DNA of 64,000 nucleotides. It comes from Brevibacillus sedimenti (lineage in GTDB: Bacteria > Bacillota > Bacilli > Brevibacillales > Brevibacillaceae). The position numbers were made by a program, and so were the translations under genes. Location: positions 2,497,501-2,561,500 of the forward strand of contig NZ_CP064048.1 in assembly GCF_020923495.1 (NCBI RefSeq). The letters run 5' to 3'. Below, piece by piece: positions 17,181 through 26,893 of the stretch (positions within the stretch are counted from its first letter, which is position 1; each line of letters begins with the position of its first letter). The notes under the pieces were generated by a model, which saw only the letters and a program-made list of their open reading frames with translations, did no database searches and was not told the origin of the DNA.

Positions 17181-17409
17181 AGTCAAAGTCCGTAGCGCAT
17201 GGGTGATCGGGCCCGCTCGCTCTCTTGACGACCAGCAAAGAAGCGGAATGCGTCCGCTTCAAAACGCGACGCGGGCAGGGGGCACACATCTGGGTGTTTC
17301 GAGGATGTGAGACTTGTGCCCCCTGTTTTTCCCGCGTCTTCGTTTTTTCGCTGAGCGGGTCGTCAAAGGAGCTCGCTTGGCCCATCACTCCATACCTCGT
17401 ACTTTTCTA
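17179..17409. repeat. about 230-bp imperfect palindrome (fold-back, MITE-like element)
   Basis: Left arm 17179-17232 and right arm 17357-17409 are inverted copies sharing AAAGT..CG, ATGG.GTGAT.GGGCC and TTGACGACC blocks. Inner arms 17261-17286 and 17314-17349 share AAAACG, GACGCGGG and CAGGGGGCACA. A CACATC/GATGTG pair (17285-17290 and 17304-17309) closes the centre. The left arm carries an additional small hairpin, AGCGGAATGCGTCCGCT (17232-17258 region), and the right inner arm has a 5-base insert. A lone copy of the outer left arm recurs at 46027-46068. No transposase; open frames across it on both strands are by-products of the palindrome. Confidence 0.7.
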
Positions 17410-17475
17410 CAACGTTATTTGATCGATGTGCAGGCCTCCGGCCTGGAAACGATGGTTAAGATTGTTTTAGTCTGG

Positions 17476-17505
17476 CCGCCCTTCGCTCGGGAAGGGCGGT
17501 TTTTT
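17476..17505 (+). terminator. strong Rho-independent terminator
   Basis: CCGCCCTTC (17476-17484), loop GCTCGG, GAAGGGCGG (17491-17499), six T. It ends whatever is transcribed through the fold-back element, upstream of dinB. Confidence 0.8.
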
Positions 17506-17640
17506 GTCACCATGAGGACGTTACCAGGCGGCTGACACGATGCAGGCGGCGACCGTACGCAGCAGGCGGCTGTATCTTGCATCCGTTTAAAAAAAGAACG
17601 ATAATAGCCATATGAGAATGTATGTTTGGTGGTATCTCCT

Positions 17641-18723
17641 GTGAAGAAGATCCTGCATCTGGATATTGACGCGTTTTTTGCCAGTGTTGAACAGTTGGAT
17701 CACCCGGAACTGCGCGGCCGGCCGGTGATCGTCGGCGGCACGGGAAACCGCGGCGTGGTATCCACCTGCAGCTATGAAGCGCGAAAATACGGGGTGCGGT
17801 CCGCGATGCCGATGGCGTTGGCCCGCAAAAAATGTCCGCACGGCGTGTTTCTGCCGGTTCGTTACGAGCGCTACGCGGAAAAATCGGCGGAGATCCGCGA
17901 GGTGTTTGCCGCCTATACGGATCGCTATCAAACCGTGGGACTGGATGAGGCGTACCTGGATGTCTCCGGATACGACAACGCCGTTCCCGTCGCCCGGGAG
18001 ATCAAGCGGCGGATAAAGCGTGAGACCGGCCTGACCTGCAGCATCGGCCTCTCCTACAACATGTCCCTCGCCAAGATCGCCAGCGATTTGAAAAAGCCGG
18101 ACGCCTTCGTCGTCATCCGACCGGAACAGGCGCTGGAGGTGCTGCGGCCGCTGCCTGTCGGAACGCTGCATGGCGTGGGCAAAAAATCGCAGGAATTGCT
18201 GGCGCGAAAGGGCATTCACACCGTGGAAGACTTTTGGCAGCTTTCCCTGGACGAAGTGGTGCAGTTGTTCGGCAAGTTCGGACGAGCGCTCTACCATCGG
18301 GCCCGGGGCGTGGACGACCGGGAAATCGTGACGGAGCGGGCTCCCAAATCGCTCAGCCGCGAGACGACGCTGCCGTTTGACCTATACGACCGTGAGGCGG
18401 TCAGCCCCATCGCTGCCGCCCTGCTGGAGGAGGCGGAGCAGGATGTGAGGCAGGAGGGTGTCATCCCGCAAACGCTGACGCTGAAAATCAAATACGCCGA
18501 CTTCACCCTCAGGACCAAACAGCGCAAGGCCGCCCCCGGCGAAAACTGGGCTGACCTGCTGGAAGAGCTGTTGGACGCGTTTGACTACTCCCCGGGGGTG
18601 CGCCTCGTCGGTGTTGGTTTCTCCAACTTTGCGCCGCCGACGGAACAGCGGTACGAGCAGTTGACGCTGTTTTCGTGGGAGGGTTTTCATGAAGCGGACA
18701 CGGGATATCGTCTCGGGCAGTGA
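17641..18723 (+). CDS. dinB: DNA polymerase IV (Y-family, translesion)
   Basis: 360 aa from GTG 17641, chosen because DinB proteins start at KKILHLDIDAFFASVEQ. Palm-domain catalytic acids lie in DIDAFF and GLDEAYLDVS; the thumb has helix-hairpin-helix LHGVGKKSQELLARKG; the little-finger domain follows. A beta-clamp-binding motif QLTLF sits near the C-terminus. Copies damaged DNA with low fidelity in the cytoplasm. The ribosome site is weak (GGTGGT). I saw no clear LexA box between the terminator at 17505 and the start. Confidence 0.93.
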   Translation: MKKILHLDIDAFFASVEQLDHPELRGRPVIVGGTGNRGVVSTCSYEARKYGVRSAMPMALARKKCPHGVFLPVRYERYAEKSAEIREVFAAYTDRYQTVGLDEAYLDVSGYDNAVPVAREIKRRIKRETGLTCSIGLSYNMSLAKIASDLKKPDAFVVIRPEQALEVLRPLPVGTLHGVGKKSQELLARKGIHTVEDFWQLSLDEVVQLFGKFGRALYHRARGVDDREIVTERAPKSLSRETTLPFDLYDREAVSPIAAALLEEAEQDVRQEGVIPQTLTLKIKYADFTLRTKQRKAAPGENWADLLEELLDAFDYSPGVRLVGVGFSNFAPPTEQRYEQLTLFSWEGFHEADTGYRLGQ

Positions 18724-18768
18724 TGCCGTGCTGCCTCGCGGATTGTATTTGAATGCGGATTGAAACTT

Positions 18769-18798
18769 TTGCAAGCCGGTGGCGGAGTGTGGTATAGT
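18769..18798 (+). promoter_or_regulatory. promoter of the yqeG-yqeM operon
   Basis: TTGCAA (18769-18774), 18-base spacer ending TGG, TATAGT (18793-18798), i.e. an extended -10; 46 bases before the yqeG start. Confidence 0.6.
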
Positions 18799-18844
18799 AA
18801 GTGCCGAAATCGCGGTTCTTTTCAGGCCGTGTTGGAGGTGCCCC

Positions 18845-19369
18845 GTGTTTCTGGAGAAGCTGATGCCGGATCAATTTGTGGAATCTATCCATCATATTGA
18901 TATAGATCAACTGCGAAAAAGAAACATACGCGCGGTCATTACCGACCTGGACAACACCCTGGTGGAGTGGGACAGGCCACACGCCACTCCCGAGGTGGAA
19001 GCCTGGCTGAAACGGCTGAACGAGGCAGGCATCCAGGTGACGGTCGTGTCCAACAACAATCAGGAGCGGGTGAACCGCTTTTGCGCCCCGTTGGGGGTCC
19101 GGTTCATCTGCGCAGCGCGAAAGCCGTCCAGCCGCGCCTTTTTGCAGGCGGTCCGAGAGATGAACGTGACAATCGCGGAGACGGTTGTGATCGGCGACCA
19201 GTTGTTTACCGACGTGCTGGGAGGCAACCGGCTCGGGTTTCATACCATCCTCGTCGTCCCCGTTGCCCAGACGGACGGGTTTTGGACGCGGTTCAACCGC
19301 CGGATGGAACGGGTGGCGTTATACTGGATGCGCAAGAAAGGAATGATTTCGTGGAAGACAGAATCGTGA
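18845..19369 (+). CDS. yqeG: HAD-superfamily phosphatase YqeG
   Basis: 174 aa from GTG 18845 with GGAGGTG. HAD motif I is DLDNTLVEW, motif II is VVSNN, and the motif IV region is VIGDQLFTDVLGGNRLG. YqeG-type proteins are phosphatases (YqeG-type HAD-IIIA) of uncertain substrate, always next to the YqeH GTPase. First gene of an eight-gene operon; its end overlaps the yqeH start by 19 bases, implying coupled translation. Confidence 0.93.
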   Translation: MFLEKLMPDQFVESIHHIDIDQLRKRNIRAVITDLDNTLVEWDRPHATPEVEAWLKRLNEAGIQVTVVSNNNQERVNRFCAPLGVRFICAARKPSSRAFLQAVREMNVTIAETVVIGDQLFTDVLGGNRLGFHTILVVPVAQTDGFWTRFNRRMERVALYWMRKKGMISWKTES

Positions 19370-20484
19370 ACGAACAAACACCGGAGACGTGCGCAGGCTG
19401 CGGCGTGGCCATTCAGACGGAGGACCCGAAACGGCCGGGGTACGCGCCGGCGTCGGCCCTCGCCCGGGAAACCGTCATCTGCCAGCGCTGTTTCCGGATC
19501 AAACACTACAATGAAGTGGCGCCGGTCAGCATGGAGGACGACGACTTCTTGCGGATTCTGCACGGCATTGGAGCGACCGACAGCCTCGTGGTGATGGTGG
19601 TCGACATCTTCGACTTCCAGGGGTCGTGGCTGAAGGGCTTGCCCCGTTTTGTCGGCAAGAACCCCATTTTGTTGGTCGGCAACAAGGTGGATCTGCTGCC
19701 CAAAAACATCAACCTGAACCGCGTTCGCAACTGGATGCAGCACGAAGCCAAAGAGCGTGGACTGCGCCCGGAGGACGTCATCCTGGTCAGCGCGCAAAAA
19801 GGCGTCAACATCGACGAGCTTCTGGCGCGCATTGGCCAATTGCGGCGCGGACGGGACGTTTACATCGTCGGGGTTACCAACGTCGGCAAGTCGACCTTGA
19901 TCAACCGGATTTTGCACGACTACGGTTCGGCCGACTTGGAAATCACCACGTCTCCATTCCCTGGCACGACGCTGGACAAGATCGAAATTCCGCTGGAAGA
20001 CGGCCGCTCCATTTACGACACGCCCGGGATCATCAACCGCGACCAGATCGGCCACATGGTGTCGCCGCAGGATCTGCGCAGGATCACGCCCACGGCGCGC
20101 ATTAATCCCAAGGTATACCAGTTAAACGACAAACAGACGCTGTTTTTGGGCGGACTGGCTCGCATCGATTTTGTACGCGGCCAGCACCAGCCATTTGTCG
20201 TCTACGTGGCCAACAACCTGTACATTCACCGCACCAAGCTGGAGAATGCCGACGAGGTCATGGCCAAGCACCATGGGGAACTGCTTAGCCCGCCCACGGG
20301 AGCAGAGGCGGCTCAGGCGCTGCCCCCCTTTGTCAAGCATACGTTCAAGATCCCGCCTGCCGGCACGACGGACATCGTCATCTCCGGATTGGGATGGGTC
20401 AGCCTGCGGGGCAAGGAAGAGGCGCACGTCGTCGTGCACGCGCCCAAGGGCGTCAGCGTCGGGATAAGAAAAGGTCTGATTTAA
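19351..20484 (+). CDS. yqeH: ribosome biogenesis GTPase YqeH (circularly permuted)
   Basis: 377 aa from GTG 19351, GAAAGGA 8 bases upstream. N-terminal zinc finger (C14, C17, C44, C47). The GTPase motifs are in permuted order: NKVD (111-114) precedes the P-loop GVTNVGKS (174-181), then DTPGI. A C-terminal RNA-binding domain follows. Needed for 30S subunit assembly in B. subtilis. Within the yqeG operon. Confidence 0.95.
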   Translation: MEDRIVNEQTPETCAGCGVAIQTEDPKRPGYAPASALARETVICQRCFRIKHYNEVAPVSMEDDDFLRILHGIGATDSLVVMVVDIFDFQGSWLKGLPRFVGKNPILLVGNKVDLLPKNINLNRVRNWMQHEAKERGLRPEDVILVSAQKGVNIDELLARIGQLRRGRDVYIVGVTNVGKSTLINRILHDYGSADLEITTSPFPGTTLDKIEIPLEDGRSIYDTPGIINRDQIGHMVSPQDLRRITPTARINPKVYQLNDKQTLFLGGLARIDFVRGQHQPFVVYVANNLYIHRTKLENADEVMAKHHGELLSPPTGAEAAQALPPFVKHTFKIPPAGTTDIVISGLGWVSLRGKEEAHVVVHAPKGVSVGIRKGLI

Positions 20485-20560
20485 AGCGGCAGTGCTGCTT
20501 CGCCTGCCGCCTGCCCTGTCATATGCTACACAAAGAGCAGCAGAGGGGAAGGAGATCCGC

Positions 20561-21415
20561 ATGATCACGAGCAAAACACAGTTGGTTGGTCTGTTGGGCC
20601 ATCCGGTTTCGCATTCCCAATCGCCGTTGATGCACAACGCCGCCTTTGCCGAATTGGGGCTGGATTTTGCCTATGCCGCTTTTGATGTGGAACCGGAGCG
20701 CTTGGGGGAAGCAGTGGCCGGCATTCGCGCGCTGGGGATCAAAGGGGTCAACGTGACGATTCCCCACAAGGTGGCGATCATGCCGATGCTGGACGAAATC
20801 GATCCCCTGGCCCAGCGGATCGGCGCGGTGAACACGGTCGTCAACCGGAACGGCCGCCTGATCGGTTACAACACCGACGGGACGGGCTACGTCCGTTCCC
20901 TGGTGGAGGAGACGGGGATCGACTTGCGCGAGCATGTTGTCACGATGATGGGGGCCGGGGGAGCGGCGCGCGCTGTCGCGTTCACCCTGGCTGAACAGGG
21001 CGTGCGGGAAATCCGAATCATCAACCGCTCGCGTGAACGCGCCGCGCTCCTGGCAGAACACGTGGGAACGATCGTGCCCACTGCGGTGATCGATCCGGCG
21101 GACGGGAAAGCGGCGATCGCCGATGCCACGCTGCTGATCAACACCACGTCGATCGGCATGCACCCGCAGGTGGACGAAATGCCGGTGCAGGCGGACTGGC
21201 TGCACCCCGGTCTGATCGTCAGTGATCTGATTTACAACCCGCTCGAGACCCGTCTGCTGAAAGAGGCGCGGGCGTGCGGTGCGCGCGTTCATTCCGGCGT
21301 AGGCATGTTCGTCAACCAGGGCGCGCTCGCATTTGAACTGTGGACGGGGCAGACGGCTCCCGCAGGGACGATGCGGGACATTGTTTTGCAGCAGCTTACG
21401 AAGACAAGTTCATGA
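20561..21415 (+). CDS. aroE: shikimate dehydrogenase (NADP+)
   Basis: 284 aa from ATG 20561 with AAGGAG. Substrate-binding [14 protein letters not shown] and NVTIPHK (catalytic Lys), then the NADP-binding GAGGAARA loop and NRSRERA, whose Arg residues favour NADP. Reduces 3-dehydroshikimate to shikimate in aromatic amino acid synthesis. The aroE position between yqeH and yhbY matches B. subtilis. Confidence 0.95.
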   Translation: MITSKTQLVGLLGHPVSHSQSPLMHNAAFAELGLDFAYAAFDVEPERLGEAVAGIRALGIKGVNVTIPHKVAIMPMLDEIDPLAQRIGAVNTVVNRNGRLIGYNTDGTGYVRSLVEETGIDLREHVVTMMGAGGAARAVAFTLAEQGVREIRIINRSRERAALLAEHVGTIVPTAVIDPADGKAAIADATLLINTTSIGMHPQVDEMPVQADWLHPGLIVSDLIYNPLETRLLKEARACGARVHSGVGMFVNQGALAFELWTGQTAPAGTMRDIVLQQLTKTSS

Positions 21416-21444
21416 CCATAGACGTAAAAGAAGGAGGCATGCCG

Positions 21445-21735
21445 ATGCTCACCGGCAAGCAGAAGCGTTTTTTGCGGGCGCAGGCCCATCATCTCACTCC
21501 GATTTTTCAAGTGGGAAAAGGCGGCGTCAACGACAACATGATTGCACAGATCAAAGAGGCGCTGGAAGCGCGGGAACTGATCAAGGTGTCCATCCTGCAG
21601 AACAATCTGGATGACAAACACGAGGTGGCAAACGCCCTGGCGGAAGGAGCGGAGGCCGAACTGGTGCAGCTCATCGGCCATACCGTCGTGCTGTACAAGG
21701 AGTCCCGGGAAAACAAGACGATCGAGCTGCCGTAA
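21445..21735 (+). CDS. yhbY: ribosome assembly RNA-binding protein YhbY (CRM domain)
   Basis: 96 aa from ATG 21445; the nearer ATG at 21439 is too close to AAGGAGG. One CRM domain with the signature GKGGV loop (FQVGKGGVNDN) and a basic first helix (LTGKQKRFLRAQAHHL). Binds pre-50S rRNA. Lies 29 bases after aroE and 3 bases before nadD. Confidence 0.93.
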   Translation: MLTGKQKRFLRAQAHHLTPIFQVGKGGVNDNMIAQIKEALEARELIKVSILQNNLDDKHEVANALAEGAEAELVQLIGHTVVLYKESRENKTIELP

Positions 21736-21738
21736 GCC

Positions 21739-22335
21739 ATGGAACAGCGCGACAAGCAGATCGGGATAATGGGCGGCACGTTTGATCCGATTCACTGCGG
21801 TCATCTCCTTGCCGCGGAGCAGGCCAGAGACCAGATGAGGCTGGACGAAGTCTGGTTCATGCCGGCCCGCATCCCGCCGCACAAGGCGAGGGCGGGCATC
21901 ACGCCGGCGGAACACCGTCTGCGCATGGTGGAACTGGCTGTCGCGGACCATCCGGCCTTTCGCGTGACCGACGTGGAACTGCGGCGAGACGGGCCATCCT
22001 ACACCTACGACACGATGCGTCAATTGGTCACCGCGTATCCAGACTGCCGCTTTTCGTTTATCGTCGGGGCCGACATGGTGGAGCTTTTGCCCAAGTGGCA
22101 TCGTTTTGCCGAGCTGATCCGGCTGGTCCGGTTTATCGGGCTGGCGCGGCCGGGGACACGGCTGGACCGACAGGCGCACGAAGCGTATGTCAGCTTCGTC
22201 GAGATGCCGTCCTGGGACATCTCGTCCTCGCTGATTCGGGAAAAAGTGGCGGCGGGCAGAAGTATCCGCTACCTCGTCCCGCCGGCAGTAGAGCGTTATA
22301 TAAAGGAGCACGGGTTATATGTACGGACTGGTTGA
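21739..22335 (+). CDS. nadD: nicotinate-nucleotide adenylyltransferase
   Basis: 198 aa. Nucleotidyltransferase motifs GGTFDPIHCGH (14-24) and SSLIREKVAAGRSIRYLVP near the C-terminus; PSYTYDTMRQL and IIGADM-equivalent FIVGADMVELLPKWH are NadD-typical. Adenylates nicotinate mononucleotide to form deamido-NAD. No clear ribosome site, so probably translated by coupling to yhbY, 3 bases away. The 3' end overlaps yqeK by 17 bases. Confidence 0.95.
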   Translation: MEQRDKQIGIMGGTFDPIHCGHLLAAEQARDQMRLDEVWFMPARIPPHKARAGITPAEHRLRMVELAVADHPAFRVTDVELRRDGPSYTYDTMRQLVTAYPDCRFSFIVGADMVELLPKWHRFAELIRLVRFIGLARPGTRLDRQAHEAYVSFVEMPSWDISSSLIREKVAAGRSIRYLVPPAVERYIKEHGLYVRTG

Positions 22336-22909
22336 TCGGGAGGCGCTGCTCGCGAAGGTGCGCGCCCAAATGCATGACAAGCGGTACCGCCACACCCTGG
22401 GCGTGGCGGAGTCGGCGAGGCGGCTCGCGGAGCGCTTTGGCGCCGATCCGGACAAGGCGGAGCTGGCCGGCTACCTGCACGACTACTGCAAATGCTGGCC
22501 GGTGGAGAAAATGCGCGACATCCTCGTCCGCCACGACATGCCGCGCGAGCTTCTGGAAGGGGAAAAAGAGCTGTGGCACGCATTTGCCGGTGCCATCGTC
22601 ATCCAGACGGAGCTCGGCGTGAGCGATCCGGAGATTTTGCAGGCCGTCCGGTACCACACGACCGGTCGTCCGGGGATGAGTCTGTTAGAAAAGGTGGTCT
22701 GTGTGGCAGACTATATAGAACCAAACCGGGATTTCCCCGGGGTGGAGATGATTCGCGCCCTGGCCGAGCAGGATTTGGACGAAGCGCTGGCGTGCGCGCT
22801 CGGGGGCACGATCCAGCATTTGATCGAAAAGCGGAAAACGGTGTATCCGTTGACGCTCTTGGCATACAACGATCTCGTATCCCGCAGGGATGCACAAGGA
22901 GGAGTTTGA
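22319..22909 (+). CDS. yqeK: HD-domain bis(5'-nucleosyl)-tetraphosphatase YqeK
   Basis: 196 aa. HD-superfamily metal ligands in RYRHTLGV, LHDYCK and YHTTG, with a late D in VCVADYIEPNR. YqeK symmetrically hydrolyses Ap4A to two ADP. Starts inside the nadD end and its stop overlaps the rsfS start (TGATG), so translation is tightly coupled. Confidence 0.93.
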   Translation: MYGLVDREALLAKVRAQMHDKRYRHTLGVAESARRLAERFGADPDKAELAGYLHDYCKCWPVEKMRDILVRHDMPRELLEGEKELWHAFAGAIVIQTELGVSDPEILQAVRYHTTGRPGMSLLEKVVCVADYIEPNRDFPGVEMIRALAEQDLDEALACALGGTIQHLIEKRKTVYPLTLLAYNDLVSRRDAQGGV

Positions 22910-23265
22910 TGGTTAAAACGGTGGAAGATCTGGCACGCCTGGTGGTAAAAGCTGCGGAAGAGAAAAAGGCGGAAAACCTGATCGTTTTGGACATCAGCAA
23001 ACAGTCCGTGATCGCCGACTATTTCGTGATCTGCCACGGCAACAACGAGCGCCAGGTTCAGGCAATCGTCAACGAGATTCGCGACCAGGCGCACAAACAC
23101 GGCTACAACGTCCGCGGCATCGAGGGGGCGGACGAGGGACGCTGGGTGCTGATTGACCTGGAAGACGTGGTCATTCACGTGTTTCACCGCGAAGAACGGG
23201 AGTTTTACAATCTGGAGCGGCTCTGGGGAGACGCACCGGCAGTCTCCTTTGGAGAGCAGGGCTGA
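22909..23265 (+). CDS. rsfS: ribosomal silencing factor RsfS
   Basis: 118 aa with GGAGG before ATG 22909. DUF143 fold: ENLIVLDISKQSVIADYFVI, the characteristic ADYFVI, and WVLIDLEDVVIHVFH. Binds ribosomal protein L14 (uL14) and blocks subunit joining when nutrients are scarce. Called yqeL in B. subtilis. Confidence 0.95.
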   Translation: MVKTVEDLARLVVKAAEEKKAENLIVLDISKQSVIADYFVICHGNNERQVQAIVNEIRDQAHKHGYNVRGIEGADEGRWVLIDLEDVVIHVFHREEREFYNLERLWGDAPAVSFGEQG

Positions 23266-23270
23266 CGGCG

Positions 23271-24014
23271 ATGGCGTACGCGCATTTGGCGTCCGTCTAC
23301 GATAAGCTGATGGCCGATTCCCCCTACGATCAGTGGCTGGATTGGCTGGAGCGGGTCTGGGAAAAGCGGGAAAAACCCCGGCAGGTAATCGACCTTGGCT
23401 GCGGAACGGGCAGCATCGCCATTCCGCTCGCCAAACGCGGTTACCGGGTGACGGGGGTGGATCTCTCGGAGGAGATGCTGGCGGTGGCTTATGACAAAAT
23501 GAGGCGGGAGCAGGTTCAAATCACCTGGGTGGAGCAGGACATGCGGGAGTTGGATCTGCCCGCTGCCGACGCCGTCATTTCCCTGTGCGATTCGCTCAGC
23601 TATCTGACGGAAGAGGAAGACGTCAAGCTGACGTTTGAACGTGTCTATCAGCATCTGAATCCCGGCGGCACGTTTTTGTTTGACGTTCACAGCCCCTACA
23701 AGATGCTGCACGTGTTCGGCAATCAGACGTTTACGCTGGTGGATGACGAAGTTTCGTACATTTGGCAATGTTTCTGCGACCCGATTCGGCTGGAGGTGGA
23801 GCACCAGCTCACCTTTTTCCTGCGCCAACCGGACGGGCTGTACCAGCGTGTGGAGGAGGAGCACTGGCAGCGTGCGTACCAGCCGGTTCAGCTGTTGCGC
23901 TGGCTGGCGGACGCGGGGTTTGTCGACGTGGAGATCACGGCCGATTTTACCGGTCTTCCGCCGCACGAAACCAGCGAACGGCTGTTTTTTGCCGCGCGTC
24001 GACCCGAGCGTTGA
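23271..24014 (+). CDS. yqeM: class I SAM-dependent methyltransferase YqeM
   Basis: 247 aa. Rossmann-type SAM motif VIDLGCGTGSIAIPLA (about 37-52), motif II VTGVDLSEEML, and post-motifs DAVISLCDSLSYL. Substrate unknown; in B. subtilis it also follows yqeL. Last gene of the operon, five bases after rsfS. Its stop codon lies inside the -35 hexamer of the leuS promoter. Confidence 0.9.
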   Translation: MAYAHLASVYDKLMADSPYDQWLDWLERVWEKREKPRQVIDLGCGTGSIAIPLAKRGYRVTGVDLSEEMLAVAYDKMRREQVQITWVEQDMRELDLPAADAVISLCDSLSYLTEEEDVKLTFERVYQHLNPGGTFLFDVHSPYKMLHVFGNQTFTLVDDEVSYIWQCFCDPIRLEVEHQLTFFLRQPDGLYQRVEEEHWQRAYQPVQLLRWLADAGFVDVEITADFTGLPPHETSERLFFAARRPER

Positions 24015-24040
24015 CACGGTTGGTACGGATTGTCTATAAT
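24011..24040 (+). promoter_or_regulatory. consensus sigma-A promoter of the leuS T-box leader
   Basis: TTGACA (24011-24016), 18-base spacer, TATAAT (24035-24040): both hexamers are perfect. Confidence 0.9.
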
Positions 24041-24072
24041 CGGAATACAACCGCAAACATGAGTATGCGTTG

Positions 24073-24330
24073 AAGAGGAGTAGTACGAAAGGCTCCCATG
24101 GCATCAGAGAGTTGACGGCAGGTGCGAGTCAACCTGGGACTTTCCGAACTCGCCTCGAAGCACTCCGCCCGAAGGCCGGCTGGTTTCGCCGGCTGCGTAA
24201 GGAGGAGCGTCTCGTCCGCGATAGGGACAACAAGCGGGTGAACGATACGTTCATCAAGTAGGGTGGTACCGCGGGAGTGCATAATCCTCTCGTCCCTTTC
24301 GGCAGTGCGCCAGGGGCGGGAGGTTTTCTT
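24073..24330 (+). promoter_or_regulatory. T-box leader of leuS (specifier CUC)
   Basis: Stem I elements AGTAGTACGAAAG and AGAGAGTTGACGGCAGGTGCGAG are followed by the specifier loop GAACTCGCCTC, with Leu codon CTC at 24149-24151. The T-box bulge region AGGGTGGTACCGCGGG lies at 24260-24275. The competing terminator pairs CCTCTCGTCCCT (24286-24297) with AGGGGCGGGAGG (24312-24323), then TTTTCTT. Uncharged tRNA-Leu(GAG) should favour antitermination and leuS expression. Confidence 0.95.
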
Positions 24331-24366
24331 ATTTTTGTCATCTTTTTACGATGGGAGTGCGACACA

Positions 24367-26784
24367 ATGGTTTTCAATCATCAGGAGATCGAAAAAAAGT
24401 GGCAGGACTACTGGGAGAAGAACAAAACGTTTAAAACCCTGGAAGACAAGAACAAGAAGAAGTTTTACGCGCTCGACATGTTTCCGTATCCGTCCGGCGC
24501 AGGACTGCACGTCGGCCATCCAGAGGGCTATACGGCTACTGACATCCTGTCCCGGATGAAACGGATGCAGGGCTACAACGTTCTCCATCCGATGGGATGG
24601 GACGCTTTTGGCCTGCCGGCCGAACAGTATGCGCTCGACACCGGAAACGATCCGGCGGAGTTTACGCAGCGCAACATCGACAACTTCCGCCGGCAGATCA
24701 AATCCCTGGGCTTTTCCTACGACTGGGATCGCGAGGTAAACACGACCGACCCGGCCTACTACAAATGGACCCAGTGGATCTTTACGAAGCTCTACGAGCA
24801 TGGACTGGCCTACATTGATGAAGTGCCGGTAAACTGGTGCCCTGCGTTGGGAACTGTGCTGGCCAACGAGGAAGTCATCGACGGGAAGAGCGAGCGCGGC
24901 GGCCACCCGGTGGAACGCCGCCCGATGAAGCAGTGGGTGCTGAAGATTACGGCTTACGCTGACCGCCTGCTGGAAGACCTGGAAGAACTGGATTGGCCGG
25001 AAAGCATCAAGGAGATGCAGCGCAACTGGATCGGCCGTTCGGAAGGGGCGGAAGTCGTCTTTGGAATCGAGGGTCACGACGAGACCATCACCGTCTTCAC
25101 CACCCGCCCGGATACGCTGTTTGGTGCCACCTATGTGGTGCTCGCGCCGGAGCACAAGCTGGTGAACACCATCACGACGCCGGAACAGAAGCAGGCGGTG
25201 GATGCGTACCTGGAGCAGACCAAACGGAAGAGCGATCTGGAGCGCACCGACCTGGCCAAGGAAAAAACCGGGGTGTTTACCGGCGCGTACGCGATCAATC
25301 CGGTAAACGGGGAGCGGCTGCCGATCTGGATCGCCGATTACGTGCTGGTCAGCTACGGTACAGGTGCCATCATGGCAGTACCGGCACACGATGAGCGCGA
25401 CTACGAGTTTGCCCAGGCGTTTGGCCTGCCGATCAAGGAAGTGATCGTCGGCGGAGACGTGACCAAAGCGCCCTATACCGGCGACGGCGAGCACGTCAAT
25501 TCCGGATTCCTGAACGGGTTGAACAAGGAGCAGGCGATCAACAAGATGATCGAATGGCTGGAGGAAAACGGCAAGGGAGCGCGCAAAGTCTCCTATCGCC
25601 TGCGCGATTGGCTATTCAGCCGTCAGCGCTACTGGGGTGAGCCGATTCCGATTATCCACCTGGAAGACGGTACGATGAAAGTGGTGCCGGAAGAAGAACT
25701 CCCCGTCGTCCTGCCAAAGACCAAGGAGATCAAACCGTCCGGCACGGGCGAATCGCCGCTTGCCAACATCACGGAATGGGTCAACGTCGTCGACAAGGAA
25801 ACAGGATTGAAGGGACGCCGCGAGACCAATACGATGCCGCAGTGGGCGGGAAGCTGCTGGTACTACCTGCGCTATATCGATCCGCACAACGACCAGCAGT
25901 TGGCCGACCCGGAAAAGCTGAAGGAATGGCTGCCCGTTGACATTTACATCGGCGGTGCGGAACACGCCGTTCTCCACCTGCTCTACGCCCGCTTCTGGCA
26001 CAAGTTCCTGTACGACATCGGTGTCGTGCCGACGAAAGAACCGTTCCAGAAGCTGTTCAACCAGGGCATGATCCTCGGCGAGAACAACGAAAAGATGAGC
26101 AAGTCCAAAGGAAACGTGGTCAATCCGGACGAGATCGTGCAAAGCCACGGCGCCGACACGCTCCGCCTTTACGAAATGTTCATGGGGCCGCTGGACGCCT
26201 CCATCGCCTGGTCCACCAAAGGGCTTGACGGAGCGCGCCGTTTCCTCGACCGCGTATGGCGCTTGTTCGTTGACGACAACGGCCGCTTGAATGAAAAAAT
26301 CAAGGATAACTGCGAGTCGGCCGCACTGGAGCGCGTATACCACCAAACCGTGAAAAAGGTGACGGAAGATTACGAGGCGCTCCGCTTCAACACGGGCATC
26401 TCCCAGTTGATGATCTTCATCAACGAAGCCTACCGGGCGGACGTGCTGCCGAAGAAATACATGGAAGGCTTCGTCAAGCTGCTGTCGCCCATTTGCCCGC
26501 ACATCGGCGAAGAACTGTGGGAAAAACTGGGCCACACCGATACGATTGCGTACGAACCGTGGCCGGAGTACGATGAATCCAAACTGGTGGAAGACGAAGT
26601 GGAAATCGTGCTGCAGATCAACGGCAAAAACAGGGAAAAACTGCGCATCCCGGCCGACGCGACCAAAGAGCAGATGGAAGAATTGGCCGTCAGCAACGAG
26701 ACGATCAAGGAGCTGACCAGCGGCAAAACGATCGTAAAAGTGATTGCTGTCCCTGGCAAACTGGTCAACATCGTGGTCAAGTAA
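24367..26784 (+). CDS. leuS: leucyl-tRNA synthetase
   Basis: 805 aa from ATG 24367. Class I signatures: HIGH-type [11 protein letters not shown] near residue 48 and KMSKSKGN near 577; an editing (CP1) domain lies between ([34 protein letters not shown]), and a C-terminal tRNA-binding domain. Charges tRNA-Leu and hydrolyses mischarged tRNA. Normal length. Controlled by the T-box just upstream. Confidence 0.98.
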   Translation: MVFNHQEIEKKWQDYWEKNKTFKTLEDKNKKKFYALDMFPYPSGAGLHVGHPEGYTATDILSRMKRMQGYNVLHPMGWDAFGLPAEQYALDTGNDPAEFTQRNIDNFRRQIKSLGFSYDWDREVNTTDPAYYKWTQWIFTKLYEHGLAYIDEVPVNWCPALGTVLANEEVIDGKSERGGHPVERRPMKQWVLKITAYADRLLEDLEELDWPESIKEMQRNWIGRSEGAEVVFGIEGHDETITVFTTRPDTLFGATYVVLAPEHKLVNTITTPEQKQAVDAYLEQTKRKSDLERTDLAKEKTGVFTGAYAINPVNGERLPIWIADYVLVSYGTGAIMAVPAHDERDYEFAQAFGLPIKEVIVGGDVTKAPYTGDGEHVNSGFLNGLNKEQAINKMIEWLEENGKGARKVSYRLRDWLFSRQRYWGEPIPIIHLEDGTMKVVPEEELPVVLPKTKEIKPSGTGESPLANITEWVNVVDKETGLKGRRETNTMPQWAGSCWYYLRYIDPHNDQQLADPEKLKEWLPVDIYIGGAEHAVLHLLYARFWHKFLYDIGVVPTKEPFQKLFNQGMILGENNEKMSKSKGNVVNPDEIVQSHGADTLRLYEMFMGPLDASIAWSTKGLDGARRFLDRVWRLFVDDNGRLNEKIKDNCESAALERVYHQTVKKVTEDYEALRFNTGISQLMIFINEAYRADVLPKKYMEGFVKLLSPICPHIGEELWEKLGHTDTIAYEPWPEYDESKLVEDEVEIVLQINGKNREKLRIPADATKEQMEELAVSNETIKELTSGKTIVKVIAVPGKLVNIVVK

Positions 26785-26850
26785 CAAATCCGCATCGATT
26801 GAGCACGTTTTAATCGGCAGTAAAAGATACAGGAGACAATTGCATCAACC

Positions 26851-26885
26851 AAATGAGGCGCGTTCCGGCAGGGAACGCGCCTTTT
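26851..26885. terminator. bidirectional terminator between leuS and comER
   Basis: GGCGCGTTCC (26857-26866), loop GGCAG, GGAACGCGCC (26872-26881), then TTTT; AAAT/ATTT flanks extend the stem. Serves the convergent leuS and comER genes. Confidence 0.85.
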
Positions 26886-26893
26886 ATTTGGTG

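Noticed and set aside
17158-17422. Two small ORFs on opposite strands across the fold-back element
   Set aside because: Their peptides resemble each other only because the DNA is palindromic; neither has a convincing ribosome site.
17520-17640. LexA (SOS) box before dinB
   Set aside because: No CGAAC-N4-GTTCG-like sequence is visible, so SOS control is not claimed.
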